In this document: positions 12,101 through 27,100 of the stretch, one piece after another
Layout: the number at the start of each line of letters is the position of its first letter
How positions within the stretch are numbered: the first letter of the stretch is position 1
Assembly: GCF_037042905.1 (NCBI RefSeq)
Contig: NC_087254.1
Coordinates: 10,525,103-10,589,102 of the forward strand
DNA length: 64,000 nt
Reading direction: 5' to 3'
Origin: Lytechinus pictus
Taxonomy: Eukaryota > Echinodermata > Echinoidea > Temnopleuroida > Toxopneustidae
Program-made: the position numbers and the translations under genes
The notes under the pieces: model-generated
What the model was told of the DNA's origin: nothing
Databases searched by the model: none
Seen by the model: only the letters and a program-made list of their open reading frames with translations

Positions 12101-15100
12101 TTGTGCCTATGAAACTTGATCTTGGTTAAGATTACAGTGTAGGGTCATGAGTCAAAGGTCACAGAAGTCATTGTATAGTTGGCTTGTACATGTACTTGAT
12201 TAAACCAAGAAAGAAACAAAACCTGAACTAATTAAAAGAAAATTATGCAAACTATGTACAGTAACAATTATAAAAAATACTGTTTCTGTGAATGATGGCA
12301 TGAATAGTACATGTATGCATACATGTATTTAGAACTTATGGATGTCATGGGTTTGTATTAAACAATACTGTAAACGCTGTTATTTTTGTGGGATTAATTT
12401 TTCGTGCTTGGCGGCTTCTTGAAACAAAGTCACTTCCTTCTTCCCCATCTGTGAATGGTTTTAATTAATATTTCAGCGACAAAATCTAATCATAATTCTA
12501 GCTCTAAAGCGGCGTAATTCAGCATTGTTTTGATCCAATCATGAGCTTTTGTGACATTTAGCACAACATTTCTTTGCGAGGCGGACATCGGGGGAAGGCA
12601 AAACAGAGGCGCTGCTGGCCGGGTATGGATGGCCGAGCACCGGGTAAGGACCGGGGGATTACGGCTATTCAAAGTGCACGGGATCAATCAAACCTGGGCG
12701 ATCGACCCAACGACTTCTTAAAAACTAAACAGATCTTAAAGTATACATCCAAAGAATCAAAAGTATTTTATAATGACTTTATGTGGTCATCATTGTAAAG
12801 GGGAAGTATTACTAATCAGATATATAACTTCACTTTTCAAAATAGTGATCAGAGATTGCAGAAATCAGCTCTCAAAAATGATTTATTTTCATGCCATATT
12901 TCTGCCTTCCACCGGTCCTCTTGCGAGCTCCAGCTGAGTGACGTCACACAATGAGCAGTGAGCAGCTGAGCTGACAGCAGCCCATTGGAGACGATCTTTC
13001 CAATCAGCGTTTTTTGCTCTTAGAATTGTTTATTCCTCTTAAGATTGGTCTTGTTATATAGATAAAAGTTTGAATTTACTGAACAGTGAAAAAAAGTGCA
13101 CATTTAACGTATTTTGGTGACCGATATTTAGCTTCGAATTTTTTTTTTTTTTTCAAGAAATATAGGTGAATAAACAAAGCATATTTTCACGTAGAAATCA
13201 CACTTGCGTCACATTAATGTTATAGTCAATATAAAGCATAGACATTCTTCTTTATGACTGAACAAAAATTATGAAATTTCATTAAGTAGCAAAGTCAGGA
13301 ATCACAAAAAAAACACGGCAATATCCATCGCGAAATGACTGAAATTGCAGTTGAATTGCCGAAGCATTATTAGGAAACAGCGGCGAGCGGACTTTCTTTC
13401 ATATATCTTAAAAATGCCTTCCTGATAGGGCGATGGTCTGTGGCCAAATGCGTTGGCCATTGTTTTGTCATGTGCGAGGACCCTGGTTCGAAACTCGGAT
13501 TTTTTTTTTCTGGGTATTTTTTTTTTATTCCTTCCCCGTCCCTACCCATCTTTTTTTTCTCTTTTTATTTTCTTGTGAAATTCTATTCAGACCTGTATTT
13601 ATCAAATCTTGCTTCTTAATTGCTGCTTTTGATTTTCAAGTTCTTGATTAGATTATTTCTACTCTTATTTGGGATGGGAGGGGTAGAGTTAAAAGTCAAG
13701 TCCACATCAACTAAAAATTATTTGAATAGAGTGATTTCCCTTGTTGTTTTTACTCAAAACAGTCATATACACAAAACAATGATATGCAAATTAGAGTTGT
13801 CACTCACATCACATTCGTTTCTATTTTTTGTGGCATTTTGTTTTTTATTCTTTGCAGATTTGACGATAGGAAACTCTTCATCTGATCACAATAGGTTATA
13901 TTTACGGAACTGTTAAAATAGTAATTATATAAATTTGAATCAAAGTTTTTATGAAATTTCCTGCAATATCTTGTTATTTTTCTTTAAATTCAAATGAATT
14001 TTTGATTGCGTGGACTTCTCCTTTACTCTTAATGTAGGGAATGCATAGCAAAATTTATCCAGAAACAAAATTGTCTTAGAATATGCAAATCAGTAATTGG
14101 ACACATGTTCACTTTTCTTTCATCCAGGCCACTTCCTCACATCCACCAGGCTTTCAGTCTGATGATGAACCATCACACAACATTCACAGTGCTTCACAAT
14201 AAATATTTCACTTCTGTTCATACATGCAATAAATATTGTGGAAAACAAATAAAAGGCGTACCCATATTCAAATACCGTTTAAAAGGACAAATATATTATA
14301 CCTTTCGAGAAAAATCAGCACGTTAAATATCTGATAACAAAACATAATTATGGGGCACTGCAAGAAACTTATGTTCAATTGCAAATCAAGCGTAAGTCTT
14401 AAATTCAAATTCAAGCGTAATAAGGTCGAGTTGCAATCGCAATTCAACTACATGTTTAATCAAAGGACTTTCCCTTGATTTGGGACGTGTGATTGAGTAT
14501 AACATTTCTCGCAAAATGCCCTAGTAACATTAAAATTGTTCTTTCGTTTTAAATTGTGTGTTATTATTTTTGACAAGCTGTATTCCTGTCCGAGTAAAAT
14601 TTCTTAGTTCTCTCCAAAACTGTGCTCAAAATTGTTTCCAAGATTGATAAAGAAATTTTTTCTTTTGTATCATTATCATTCCACAACTTGCAAACCGTAG
14701 GTCCTGGAAAGAGTGAAGAAAAAAATGGCTATATCCAAATCATAGTAAAAGGACATGATGGAATCTCCCAGATTGAGGTAGCAAGCAGAGACCAGAAGTC
14801 ACCAGAGTTAGCAATTGTGCAGATCTGTGTGTAGAAGAGAGAAAAAAAGAAATAGTTTAAATAATCAAATCAAAGTATGAATTTAATTATCGTGATGATT
14901 GATGACGTGCGGTGGCATGTAATTCCCGGTCAACAACAAATGATAGTAGGTTTAGACACCTGAAAAGTTCCACTCAGAACACTGGTGCTCTACCTCAAGT
15001 GATGTTTGTGTAGGCCCCACTCCACTTCACTACCGCTACACTACCGTACATGTACGCCACACCTACCCGGGTAAGTGTGTAGCGTAGTGTAGGCTGTAGC

Positions 15101-18100
15101 AGTACTCCAGTAGTGAAGTGGAGACTACACGAACATCACTTGAGGTACGGTGCTCTCTGAGTCTCTGTGTCATTACAAAGATTGCATTTATCTTCATTGT
15201 TGAAGGCATTACGCATACATATATGCAGCAACACTCTAATCAGAAAGAAACACCAGACTCTAATTTTGGCCCACCCAAGGGTTCATTACATGCCGCCGCG
15301 CACAGAAAATTCAAGCAATAGAAGTCGTGGACCCAAGAAGTGAGATCCCAGCACGCGCGACCCACTAGTTAGAAATCCACTGCCAAACGCGGTTCGTGGT
15401 TAGTATACTAATACTAACCTCGCAATACGTACTAGTAGTATACTAATACTAACCTCGCAATACGTGTGAGTGATTTTGCCTTTGGCCAGGAATCAGGGTA
15501 ATCACTGCTGAAAATTTGTCTGGCTTCATGACATCGGCATCATGGTGATATAATTCTGTGTATAATAAAAACTTAAACATTCCTCTGAAACAGCAGATTT
15601 TCAGCCATGGTCCATACCACTCAGTGCTCCTAAATAATTTAATTGCCTGCCTGAGTCCTGACCAGTTTTAGAAATCTGAAGAAAAAATCTGCTGGAATTG
15701 TGCCACTCACACGTATTAAGTATACTAACCCCGCACCACGAACCGCGTTTGGCAGTGGATTTCTAACTAGTGGGTCGCGCGTGCTTAGCCTGGAGGCGTC
15801 TGGGATCTCACTTCTTGGGTCCACAACACACGACTTCTATGGCTTGATTTTTCTGTGCGTGGCGGCATGTAATGAACCCTTGCCTTGGGTGGAATTGTAC
15901 AAAAACATTATTTCTAAAATAAAAACTTTTTAATTTTAATAGTAGTTATGCCAAAATGCATGATTCTAAACTTATATCAGATCTGTATCTGTCATCTGAC
16001 CTGAATGCATCGTCAGAACAAGTACAGTTTCCAAACATGCTTACCTTGACTTTTGACTGGATCAAACAGCGTAGCCTGCAACATGCATCGGGAGCAAGTG
16101 AATGGGACCGTGCAGCTTGGGAGTTTTTCAATAGTTAGTACGGTAGAGCAACACAACGAAGACTGTCGAGTGGACAAAATCGATCTTTCCAGTTCACAAT
16201 TCAATAAAAAACGGGCAAAATAACACAGTTCTGGTTCCCTTATAGTCTGAAGTTGTCGAAAACAGAATTCGGATGTCACATTACATGAAGAAAACGGTAA
16301 ATTCGGAAGATATTGAAGAGGTCAGCAAGGTGATTCAGTGTATTATGCACAGAGGGATGATGAGCTCGATTATTGTGTGACGTCATTATTCTCGACTGTT
16401 TTCACTGCGTGAACTGTCGGTCTGAGGGGCGGCTGGGGGGCTTAGAATGGTCTCTAATAATTTCATTTCTTGCATTTCCACGACATCGATAAGACTTTTT
16501 AGTGACATATTTGTGTATAAAAAGACAAGACCTTTCCATTCATATATAATTTGTCTATAATCATCACTTTCGTGAATTTTCTTTGTGTGTATACTTTAAC
16601 ACTCACCAATCAAAGTCAAACAGCAAAAACAATTTATATTTAAACCAAAACTGTTAAAAAAATGATCGCATTGCTTTGGAACAAATTCTCGCGATGCGTG
16701 TGATTTTGGAGCTCAAGCTTGCTTGCTTAAATTTTGCCCTCTATTGGTCAAATTGTGCAATTTTACCAAAATTATACACGCAATTGAACCGTGATTCGAA
16801 ACTTGCATTAAAATAGATGGTCATAAATTCGTGTTTTTAAATTCGCGAAAATTTCCACTTTTACAGTAATAGCTGGATTTATGTAGCGCTTTTCGCCTGA
16901 GGACGCAAAGCGCGGCTATTAATACCCCAGCTTTAACTCGAGCTACCATTACCGTTGCTCGGTGCATTCTAGGAATAAATCCTGCCGGGTACTCATTCAC
17001 CTCACCTGGGACGAGAGCAGGACAGTGTGGATAAATTTCTTGCTGAAGGAAAACACGCCATGGCTAGGACTCAAACCCACAACCCTCTGTTTGAAGGGCG
17101 AAACTCAGAACTACTAGACCAAGATGCGCCCACAATTATATAGTGTTCATGTGTATTCAACAACATTCAAGTTGAAGAAAACTAGAGTTTAATTATGTTG
17201 TCAACTTGACTCTTTTAATGTGTTTTTTTTTGTCTTTACAGATGTACAAATCAACAGTGTTTAGGAGATACAGTGACTTTGCAGCAATGAGTGATATGTT
17301 GATAAACTGCTATCCTTACAGAATGGTGCCCCGTCTCCCGCCTAAAAAGATGCTAGGAGGTATGCATGTTAGCTCTACAGTTGTGGCGACATATTTTTAC
17401 CATGATTAAAACAGTTGTTCAGGAGGTCATTTGCCAATTTGTATATTGTGTTTGGTCACTTCACACATGGTCTAATTGCCAGGGTATTAATATCCTTTGG
17501 AAAAAGTCCTTTTGAAGCGCATAAAGATGTTATGATAATAATCATAATGTGATATGTGGTATACAAGAACTTTTTTAATGATTTATTATTATTACCATTT
17601 AGCCATTTATTGTTTATTATTGCTAATATCCAGTAAGGCTACACCTTTTTCTTAAATGAGCACCGATGTGCCTTTCCAAGTTGGCCGCTCCGTCTAAACT
17701 TGACTGATCTAGTGTATGGCAAAGAATTGTGCATTTTGGCTGCGTAAACATAGTCGAAAAAGGTACTGGGTCATACAAAAAAATATGAATTTTGAGGGAT
17801 AAGTACTGAATTCTTAAACACTGAGTACTGGGCAGCATTTCATCATCTGACAACTTTTCTTCCTTTTGATTGGCTGAGAAACAATGTTACTATGGTTACT
17901 GTCGGATGAAACAAGTCCTTTCATCAAACACTCCCCAGATATGATCTTCCAAAGATCGTAGCCCCACTTAGAATTGACCTGTATATATATGGAAGAGCCA
18001 TGGTGTAGTGGTTCTGACTCTTGCCTTGTAAACAGAGGGTCGTGAGTTCGAATCCCACCGCGGTCTAGCGTCCTTTGGCAAGGCGTGAATCCACACTTTG

Positions 18101-21100
18101 CCACTCTCGACCCAGGTGCTAAATGGGTAACTGGTAGGATGCGAAAGATGTTGTATGTTTGAATTTGCCAGCGCCATAATGAGGCTGCGATGAATGCAAG
18201 GAATGCTTTCCAGAGAGTGGAAACTGCACATTTCGTGCGGGATTGAAATGAATCCAATGACCGGGGTAATAATATGCTGTAAAGCACTTTAAGCCATTCT
18301 GGGAAAAGCGCTATATAAAAATTGGATCTCATTATTATTATTATTATTATATATACTTATGATTATCATTTTCACAGCAAATCGTGAGTTCATTGAGCAG
18401 AGGAGAAAATCTTTGGTCAGGTTCTTAACACTGGTAGTCAGACATCCTACGTTCCATCGAAGCGAGGTTGTTAGGTACTTCCTCACATTTTCAGGATCAG
18501 TAAGTATGATACGTGGCTGTTATAAGCTACCGATATCCTTCCGTCTGATTGGCTCAGAGCAAATTTGTCAGTGAAAATCTCTGATTTTGTTTCATGAGAC
18601 ACTCCCTGGAGTATTTTTTTATTGGCCCCCACCAGGCAAAAAAAAAATATTAAAAATTTTAGGGGGCTACATTTCACAACCTAATACTTAATTCTGCATC
18701 ATTGGATAAGCTTTAACATGGCAGTAATATGGGCATTTTCCAGGCTCTTTTTTATTTAGAAGGGCTCTTTTGAACATTTTGGGAGTGAAATCGCCCTAAG
18801 CCACCCCCCCTGTATTTTTTCCCTTTGTCGTCCTCCACTATTTTTGCCTTCTGTATTAGTATATTTCTTTGTACATAATTTGTATTGTGAACATAAATGA
18901 AATGAAATCATACTTAATTTGAATATTATTTATCTAAGTCTTAAGCTATAAAACTGATGTTTGACACCTAATTTCATTAAAAATTCCAATATTTACATTG
19001 ATCTCTAGTTAAGAAAGCGAGTTATATCCTGTCTAAATTCCACATCTCTATCTCCCAAAATGAAGGAACTAGTGTCTCTGCCATGTCCAAGTGTATACAA
19101 TCATGTTTAAGAATATTAATGTTTTCACTCTCCTGAAAATGTTACTTTTAATATTTTTAATGTAATTTGTATTATTATGCTCAATCTTAAAAAAAATGCA
19201 TATTTTTTCACAGGCAAAATATTATTTTCTCATTATTATTATTTTTTTCTTTTGGGGGGGGGGGGGTGGGGGGCTACTTTCCATAACCAATTGCCTAAAT
19301 CTTCAACATTGGATGTATAATCTTTAAAATGGCAGTAAATGGGGAATGGGGGGCTCTATTTAAATTTAATTTTCCAGGGGTCTTTTTAGCATTTTGGGGG
19401 TAAAATTGCCCCGAGCCCCCTTGTATTTTTCCATGCTTGTGGATTACCATAATAAATCACAATGTTTATTTTTGACAGTTTATTTAAGATAGTTTCATGT
19501 GTGATTGTTCATTCAGTAAGTTTAATGGATATGAGATGAAGTCCCTTAGAGAGTATCATCCTATATTGATGTTCATCAACATTTGCCATTTTTTTGTATT
19601 GTTTAGGACATGCAACATAGAATCAAGGAACAGTTTAGAGGTATACCTGATGAATTTGTTACCAGCAAGCTAGCTGCCCAGGCCAAGGTATGAATTCTGT
19701 CCTTTATTGTTGTTGTTTTTAAAGATAAATGAATGTAGTTGCGGTAAACACTTATTTCATGTGAAAGTCTGTAAAACCAAGGCTAAATGTCACTGCATCA
19801 TTGTAGACATGGTAGATCTAGATCAGGGTCCTGTAACACATAAGGTTAGCGATTAATCGTACGCTTGATTTTTATGATTGATTGTACATTGTAGTCAGTG
19901 CAATCAATCGTTAAATGTGTCTACGATCATTGCTAAGCTTTGTGTTACGGGACCTTGGTTTTGTCATATTAACTTAACTTTGTGAGATCATGAAATCTAA
20001 GCTGAAAATCAGTTACAGTGAAGATCACCGACATAGATAAGCACACGTGGGACAGTATATTGTTATTTCTTGAAGAATTCCTTTGTAATTTATTCATATT
20101 TTTTTCTTTACATATCTTGTTTTAGGATCTAGTGCCAATGGATACACAAGTGCAGTTTGGCAATAGCAGAGAACAGATTAAGAGTCTCTTCAATAGTATG
20201 AATCTCATTAAAGGATTTGTTGATCAAATTACAACGAGAGCTATGGGTAAGTTGTTTTCAATTGGTCTAATTGTAACTTAATTATGTATGATGGTGGTCC
20301 CCAAGTCTGCGCATTAGAGTTAAGATTTAACATGAATTTTGTTTTATTTCACAAAATCTTTCAGTTGATAATGTTCCTTATATTATTATGAGTAAGTGTA
20401 CCAAATATCTCATAAAAATTTGAAAGAAATATAGGATTTTCTTGGAAAAAAACCTGGGGCAGTCATTTTCAGAAAAAAAAAAATGGTACCCCATGTCTGT
20501 GCAACGGTTTATGAGAAAGGCTGCATTTTGAGGCCGTCACATGCAATGCCCCAAATTCATTATTTTTCCACTATTTTGAGTCAGATTTTTTAATGAATAT
20601 GTGTCTATGTATTGCATTTGTAAAGTTTGTGTTCGTTGCGTATCTTCTTTTACTAGAATCACGTAGATATGCGTGTGCGCAGACTTGGGGGAACTTGCCA
20701 TACATTATTTTGCTTCATGACCCTGCTTACTTAAAGAGTGTTTTAAGTGTTGTTTTGGACAAACTTGTCAAATAGAATTGATGTGCGGGGGAGCCTTGGA
20801 AATTTTATCCGAAAAGTCCTGTTTTATCTAAAAGTTACCATAGTGCTTCTCGGCCAATCAAGATCAAGGAAAGTTGTCAGATCTGATAACTTGTCGGACT
20901 GGGATGTTGATGAAACTCTCACCCGAGGTCACAATATGTATAGTGTAAACCGCATATCATTAGGAACCAAAATCTCTGTGTGAGATATCATTACTCTGGC
21001 TTGGGCTTGAGCAACTGGTTTGTGCATTCAAGGAGGAATTCCCACTGGGTACCTTTATGCTTTACCTGGGTTGAGTGAAGCATAATATGGATAGTTCTCG

Positions 21101-24100
21101 TACCAATGAAAATTAACAAGGCAAAGTGGGATTTGATGATTGAAAGGTGAGAGTACCACTGCACCATGATGCTAGTCTGCAAGCACAGACCTAATTTGAT
21201 CCACTTCAACAAATTATTTGACACTTTAACAAATTATACCTTGTCTAGAGTTAAGACTAGACTCCAAATTATCTGTCCGTGTCTTTGGTAGAGGTAGCCA
21301 CAGTACATGAGTGTATCTAGTCTCACTGCTTCAGACTTTACACTGTGCGAAAAGCAAAGGTCTGTACCTGCAGACCATTGCAATGCTTCCACAGATGTTG
21401 ATTTAATCGTCTGCAGGCACATACCCTGATTGAAACTTTGATCAACAAGTGTGTCTTCAAACAAGACTAGCACTATAAAACTTGCTTTAGCACAAGTCAT
21501 TTTAGGCTGCGCAGTCCACTTAACTCAAGTGAAGGGTTTGCACAGCAGACTACCGGTAGATGTTGATTGGATGAATGTGAATTGGTTTAAACAGGTAATG
21601 CAGCCGATACCCTATCGTTCGCCAAGGAACTGAGCAGTCTAGGAGGAGACTCACAGCCAGCGTCGGCCTGGGCGATGGGTCACAACGACTCCTGGCCTCA
21701 TCTGAAAAATGGTCTCAAATCGGTAGCCGTTGAGTTTGCTTCTCTCTCAGATAAATACATGACCCAGGTAATTAACAGTCTTTGTTATTTTAGCATATAC
21801 AAAATATATATATATATATATTTTTTTTTTTGGGGGGGGATCTAATATTGGTTAAAAAATATAATCATAATTATACAAATGATGCAATGCTGTAGTCCAA
21901 GGACTAGTTGTGCAATATCAACATAAAAATATGACTCACAAAAGTTTACTTTTAAAATGGCTGCCAAATAATAGCATGTGTAATTCATGGGAAAATACAG
22001 TATTTTGTATGTATGGATAATTCATGGGCTCAGTTTTCATATGACACCAAAAGTCTACCGAGAATAGTTGAATGCTGAAATAATACAGGCATGAAAATTC
22101 TCCGCGTTTCCGCGGATTTCCGCGTTTTTCCGCGTTTTTTGTTTGCCGAATTTCCATTTTTTTTACTCCTAATATCCGCGTTTTAATTTCCGATTTTTAG
22201 CGCTAAAATGTTTTAGCATATCTTACGTGTTATATGACGTTCGGCCTTTACAACGATTGCGCAGGAATCTCTTATCTAGCACATCTCAACTCTACACGTG
22301 TATTTCGCGGTGTGGTTTACGTTTCTGTGCATGCAGTGCAGCGGTGGTGTGCTTGCAATCGCTGGGGGCAACCCGGCGCGCCGGGCATGCAGCGACCGGG
22401 CGCGCATATCATATCGGACCGGTGGAAGACCGATAAAGAAGCTGAATGTGCTCGCAGAGATTTGTGACGTGACATGGAATTTTCAGGACGCATTTATAAT
22501 TCGCGAATATTAATTTGCTGGAAATCCAAGAATTTTGTTTTTTCTTGTTGTAATAACGAATCAAGAAAAATGGCATTTTGTGGGGGACTTACTTGTGACC
22601 GCACAGATGTTGTGGATAGACTTTCAAAAGATGTTCATGAAATTGACCGTGGACTTGCTAATATGTGGCGATGGAGTTGGTTAGAGGTGGAGGTGAGAGG
22701 ACCCGACAATTCTTCATACAACCTGCTTGAAGTGATCAAAAATCAACGGCGAAAGGAATGTAGCTGAAGCAATCTTCTTTTTAAAAACTGTCCAAAGTCA
22801 CCCCGGTTTACGGTACTTGATTTTTTAGTATTTTTTAGTTTTTTTTAATTGAATTTTGGACAAAAAATCCATATAAATACTTCATTACAATCATTCAACT
22901 CAAACAGGTTTTTGGAGTTGTAAAATTGATAAAACCCAGGAGCTTCCGGGGGCGTTGCCCCTGGACCCCACCCGTTAGCAGCGAGCGGCAAGCCGCTCGC
23001 CTGGTGGGCTTTGCCCACCGTCTTGTCAACGACATTTCCAAAACCCTTTCAGCTTTTTTTTTCATACCCAATTTTCATGCCTGATAATAAATGCGATTGC
23101 TGTCCAACTCACGTTAAGTCTATGTACATAGAAGTCCATGATATATTCCCCCCCCCCAAAAAAGAAGAAGATATTTTGATAGTCAACTAGTTTAAAAGTG
23201 TCAAGGACAACTTTAATAGTGTATACAGAGACTTTCAAATAATTAGTGAAATACCGTACGATGGGAAAATGGTTGATACATTTTTAGGATGTATACTATT
23301 TTAAGATACTACCCTTCATTTTTTTAGAGCAAGATATTTTTTCAGTGAGCTATATCATTGATTTGGATAGATATTATTATAGTACGATATGTTCCCTTTG
23401 ACTATAATGATTCCTTGTGACTTGTGGTGACAGGGAATTATTTTGAAAAAAAAATCAGTTGTGATTGACTTTACATCTTCTTCATTTTTTGCCAGGGAAA
23501 AAGACTAAGTGAAGGTGTGGTTGAAAAATTCTGGTTGTTCCTTGATCTACTACAAGCATACAAGGTAAGTGCTAAAAATGTTTATTAAATTGCTCTTGTA
23601 TGATTTATATTCACTTGGGCTTCTTCATGTATAGTCTCATGCCACACGGGCTAATCCCATAGGCCCATATTCTGGAGTCGGGTTTGATGAAAACTCTGGT
23701 TTAAAGTTGTGGTTTAACTAGGTGAGATGAATGGGTACCCGGTAGGAAGAAATTCCTCGAATGCTTTGAGCGCCTAGGCAGCCCAGCTAAAGCCGGGGTA
23801 ATAATGATAGCAGGGCCCGCTGGGAGAACAGTTTTCGGAACTGAAGCGGCTTCCCTGGGTAAATATACCTGTATTATTATTATTATTATAACTATGGATA
23901 GCCAATAGTGGCATAAATCTCTAACAGTAGAATTTCAATGTATCAACTCATTTTTTTTCTCAAATCATTCTTAATTGTTTCGGAAGGATAAATAAGATCA
24001 TAGCTTTCTTCACCATTCACGAGTTAGGAAAGAGCACAGTAATCGTAAGAAATATACAATGCAAGGAAAAATTTGACATTTTTGGAGTTTGTGAGTTATC

Positions 24101-27100
24101 ATTCAAGTGGGCCTCTAGTATAAGACTACACTGTTCAAAATGTTGCATCATGGGTTAGGAATATGACCAGCTTTGAGAAGTTGAGGACTGGAGATAGTGC
24201 TATTAACCCTAGAAGGACTGGGGGGGGGGCCATGATGGTCCCCCTCGATGCTTCGTGCGATATTTCCGAAATGCAAAAAGATAGCATCGCAAACTTTTAT
24301 GAAGTCTTGCGCAACTTTTGAGACCAAATTCGCGACATACGGGTATAGCATCGCAACGCCACATGACTTTTTACAGGACAGTGTCATGCCGAAAATGGCT
24401 CATTTTTATACTTTGTGTACAAAGTCTATAGGAGATGAAATTCATAAAAGGGTGATTATTTTTCATTCTAATTGGTCTGCTCTATTAATTTAGGGTTTAA
24501 TTTAGATTTAAATGGTTTGTAATAATTTACATTGAAAAAAAACAATGAAAAACAAAAGATGAAAAAACAGAGAAATACATAAGAAATTCTAAAAACAAAG
24601 AAATACATCAGGGAAAAAGTGGCTTTTGCAATTTTTCTTTGTGGAAACCTTTAAATTAGATTAAAAAGATGACATCTGGAAAAAAAGAAGAAAATCTGAA
24701 GTGAAATTGGGTGTTAAGTATGCAAATAACGTATTTCACGAATAAATTTGCATATTTTATTCATAATAAATTAAATTATAATTATTTTCAGATTTTTTTT
24801 TTATACTGGCTTGAAGTTTATGTGGTAAAGAATGTGCTAGCCAAATTTCGGTGCGAATGGCGGCCAATATCAGAAGGGGGGTCATTATGCCCCCCCCCCA
24901 GTCCTCAATACATCTCGAATAGCCCAGTCCTTTTAGGGTTAAGGCTGTTGGCTCAAAGTGGTTTGAAGTCTTCATTGTTTTTAATTTTGTAACTTTCAGG
25001 ACCTGTGTGAGAGACACGAGAAGGGAGTGCTGAGGGATCATCAAAATGCTCTTCAGAAGATGGCTGCTATTAAGAAAAAGAAGATGTCTGCCACAATCAA
25101 GGGCGGAGAATATGTAAATGAAGTTGAACAACTCGAATCTAGAATTATTGAGGTGAGAAGATTCTACCAACGCCTAAGACCCCCCCCTTCCTCCAACCTC
25201 TTCCTTCCTTTGTTAGCACTGGGTCCCTTAACATAAGCCAAAGACCCCACCCCCTCCCTCTTTTTTAGCACTGGGTCCCATTACATAAAAATAACTTTCA
25301 TGGTAACTTTGCCATCCAGTGGAAACTTATATGAAATTCTTCATTTTTAATTGACTGTTGAGTGTCATTACCATGGTAGTTACCATTAGATGGTTCAGTG
25401 ACCACAATAATATATTTTATGCATCAGGCCCTGCTGTTATACATCAGGGGCCCATTTTATAAAACTTCTTACAGCAACAAGTTTGCATTAACAGTTGAAA
25501 GCTACTGAAATAACTCAATATGATGGGCTTTTGTTAAACTTTTTATAGAAATTGTGCATTTGTTCTAATAACATGTCTTTAATACAGGACACAGGGGTTT
25601 AGTGTGCTGAATATCGCTGCCATTTACTTGTGGGTTTCAGTATTCGAAATACTGTACATGTGAATGTTACAGTAAATTCAGTGAGGGCTCCACAGTTTCG
25701 GCCTCAGTGACGATCATTTCACTTGGTATTTTCTGGGTCTTACATCACCTGGACAATAATATGGTTCTGTGTATTGAGCAGATTTCATAGTCTGAAAACT
25801 TTTTCCACTCTAATGTTGGGGTAGGGGTCAGTTGTACAAGAACCTGTAACAGAATCCCGTTCGAAAACATATCGTAGCCTGAAACATCGCAGCTTTATCA
25901 CCACTGACATCGATGTGAGCCTGCATATTTGGAGCATGAATTCTTCCGAGATTAATGAATTAGTAATAATAATAATTGGCATCTATATAGCGCCATCTAT
26001 CTAGAAATATTCTGTTCCGAGGTGCGATGTTATTATTATTATTACCCCTGCTTTAGCTCGAGCTGCCTTTCAGCGCTCATGCATTCAAGGAATTAATTCT
26101 ACCGGGTACCCATTCACTTCACCTGGGTTGAGTGCAGCACAATGTGGATAAATTTCTTGCCGAAGGAAATTACGCCATGCCTGGGATTCGAACCCACGAC
26201 CCTCTGTTTCAAAGTCAGAAGACTAATCCACTGGGCAACAACGCTCCACAATTAGTACTTGTTTTTCGTGATTTTCCTCTTTAATTGGACTATTTGACAA
26301 TTCCTTAATACAAGGCAATTCCATAAAATGATCAACCTTTTTGTACGTCCGAATCCCATTTTTATCAAGTCTTACTTCACTACATATAGTGGTCAGACGT
26401 ACATACTTTTGGAATTATCTGGGGATATATTCAGATGATGTTGTGGGTGTGACTCCTCTGGTTTCTCCTGAAAGATTCAACTTTCTTTCGGGGAAACATC
26501 TCCAAAATCAAAGTGAGAAATTAGATACATTAGTGATTTCCGTCGGCATCTGATATCTTATTTTCTTTAATGTAGCAAGAAAGCCAAATCATGACCATGG
26601 AGAATAGGAACTTCTTCTCACTGCACTGCCTTCAGATGGAGACCCAGCTCATACATGCCAACATGCCTCTCATTGCTGATGTCATGCAAACCTTTGCAGA
26701 ATCCGAGGTCAACAGTCAAAAGGAGGTTAGTCAGGGGTCAAAAAATTAAACTTTATATTATATAGCTATCCACCTCGGAATCATTTCATGAGGTAATTTG
26801 TCAGTTGAAAGAACTTATGCATTGATGTCATCGCGCCGGCATCTTAGAGGCTGAAGCCGTAGCCTTTCATGCATTGGTGATTTGCAGCTGGTGCATCTCT
26901 GACAACTTTGTTTACACATATTCCTATATCCTCTGAGGGAGGGTGCTATGATGGCACATGCATAAGGTCTATTCACCGATGGTTGTTATAAACTACTGAT
27001 ATCCTTGCATCTTATTGGCTGAAAAGAAAATTGCTAGTGAAAATCACTGACAGTGTGCTTCTTGAAATGCTCCAAAAAGCAGCAAACTTCCACCTAGTTT

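Larger units (their letters stand above)
11707..17241 (+). other. SNX8 intron (5.5 kb)
   Basis: Listed separately: 13431-13497, 14991-15147, 15271-15892 and 16872-17133. The rest (11707-13430, 13570-14990, 15893-16871) shows no gene and no repeat that I can delimit. A poly-T run lies at 13139-13154 and T-rich sequence at 13500-13570. GTGACGTCAC and GTGACGTCAT-type palindromes occur near 12940 and 16378. Confidence 0.7.

Noticed and set aside
12367..16869. one large element bounded by TACTGTAAA near 12367 and TTTACAGTA near 16861
   Set aside because: Only 9 bp match and the inner sequence does not pair, so chance is a sufficient explanation.
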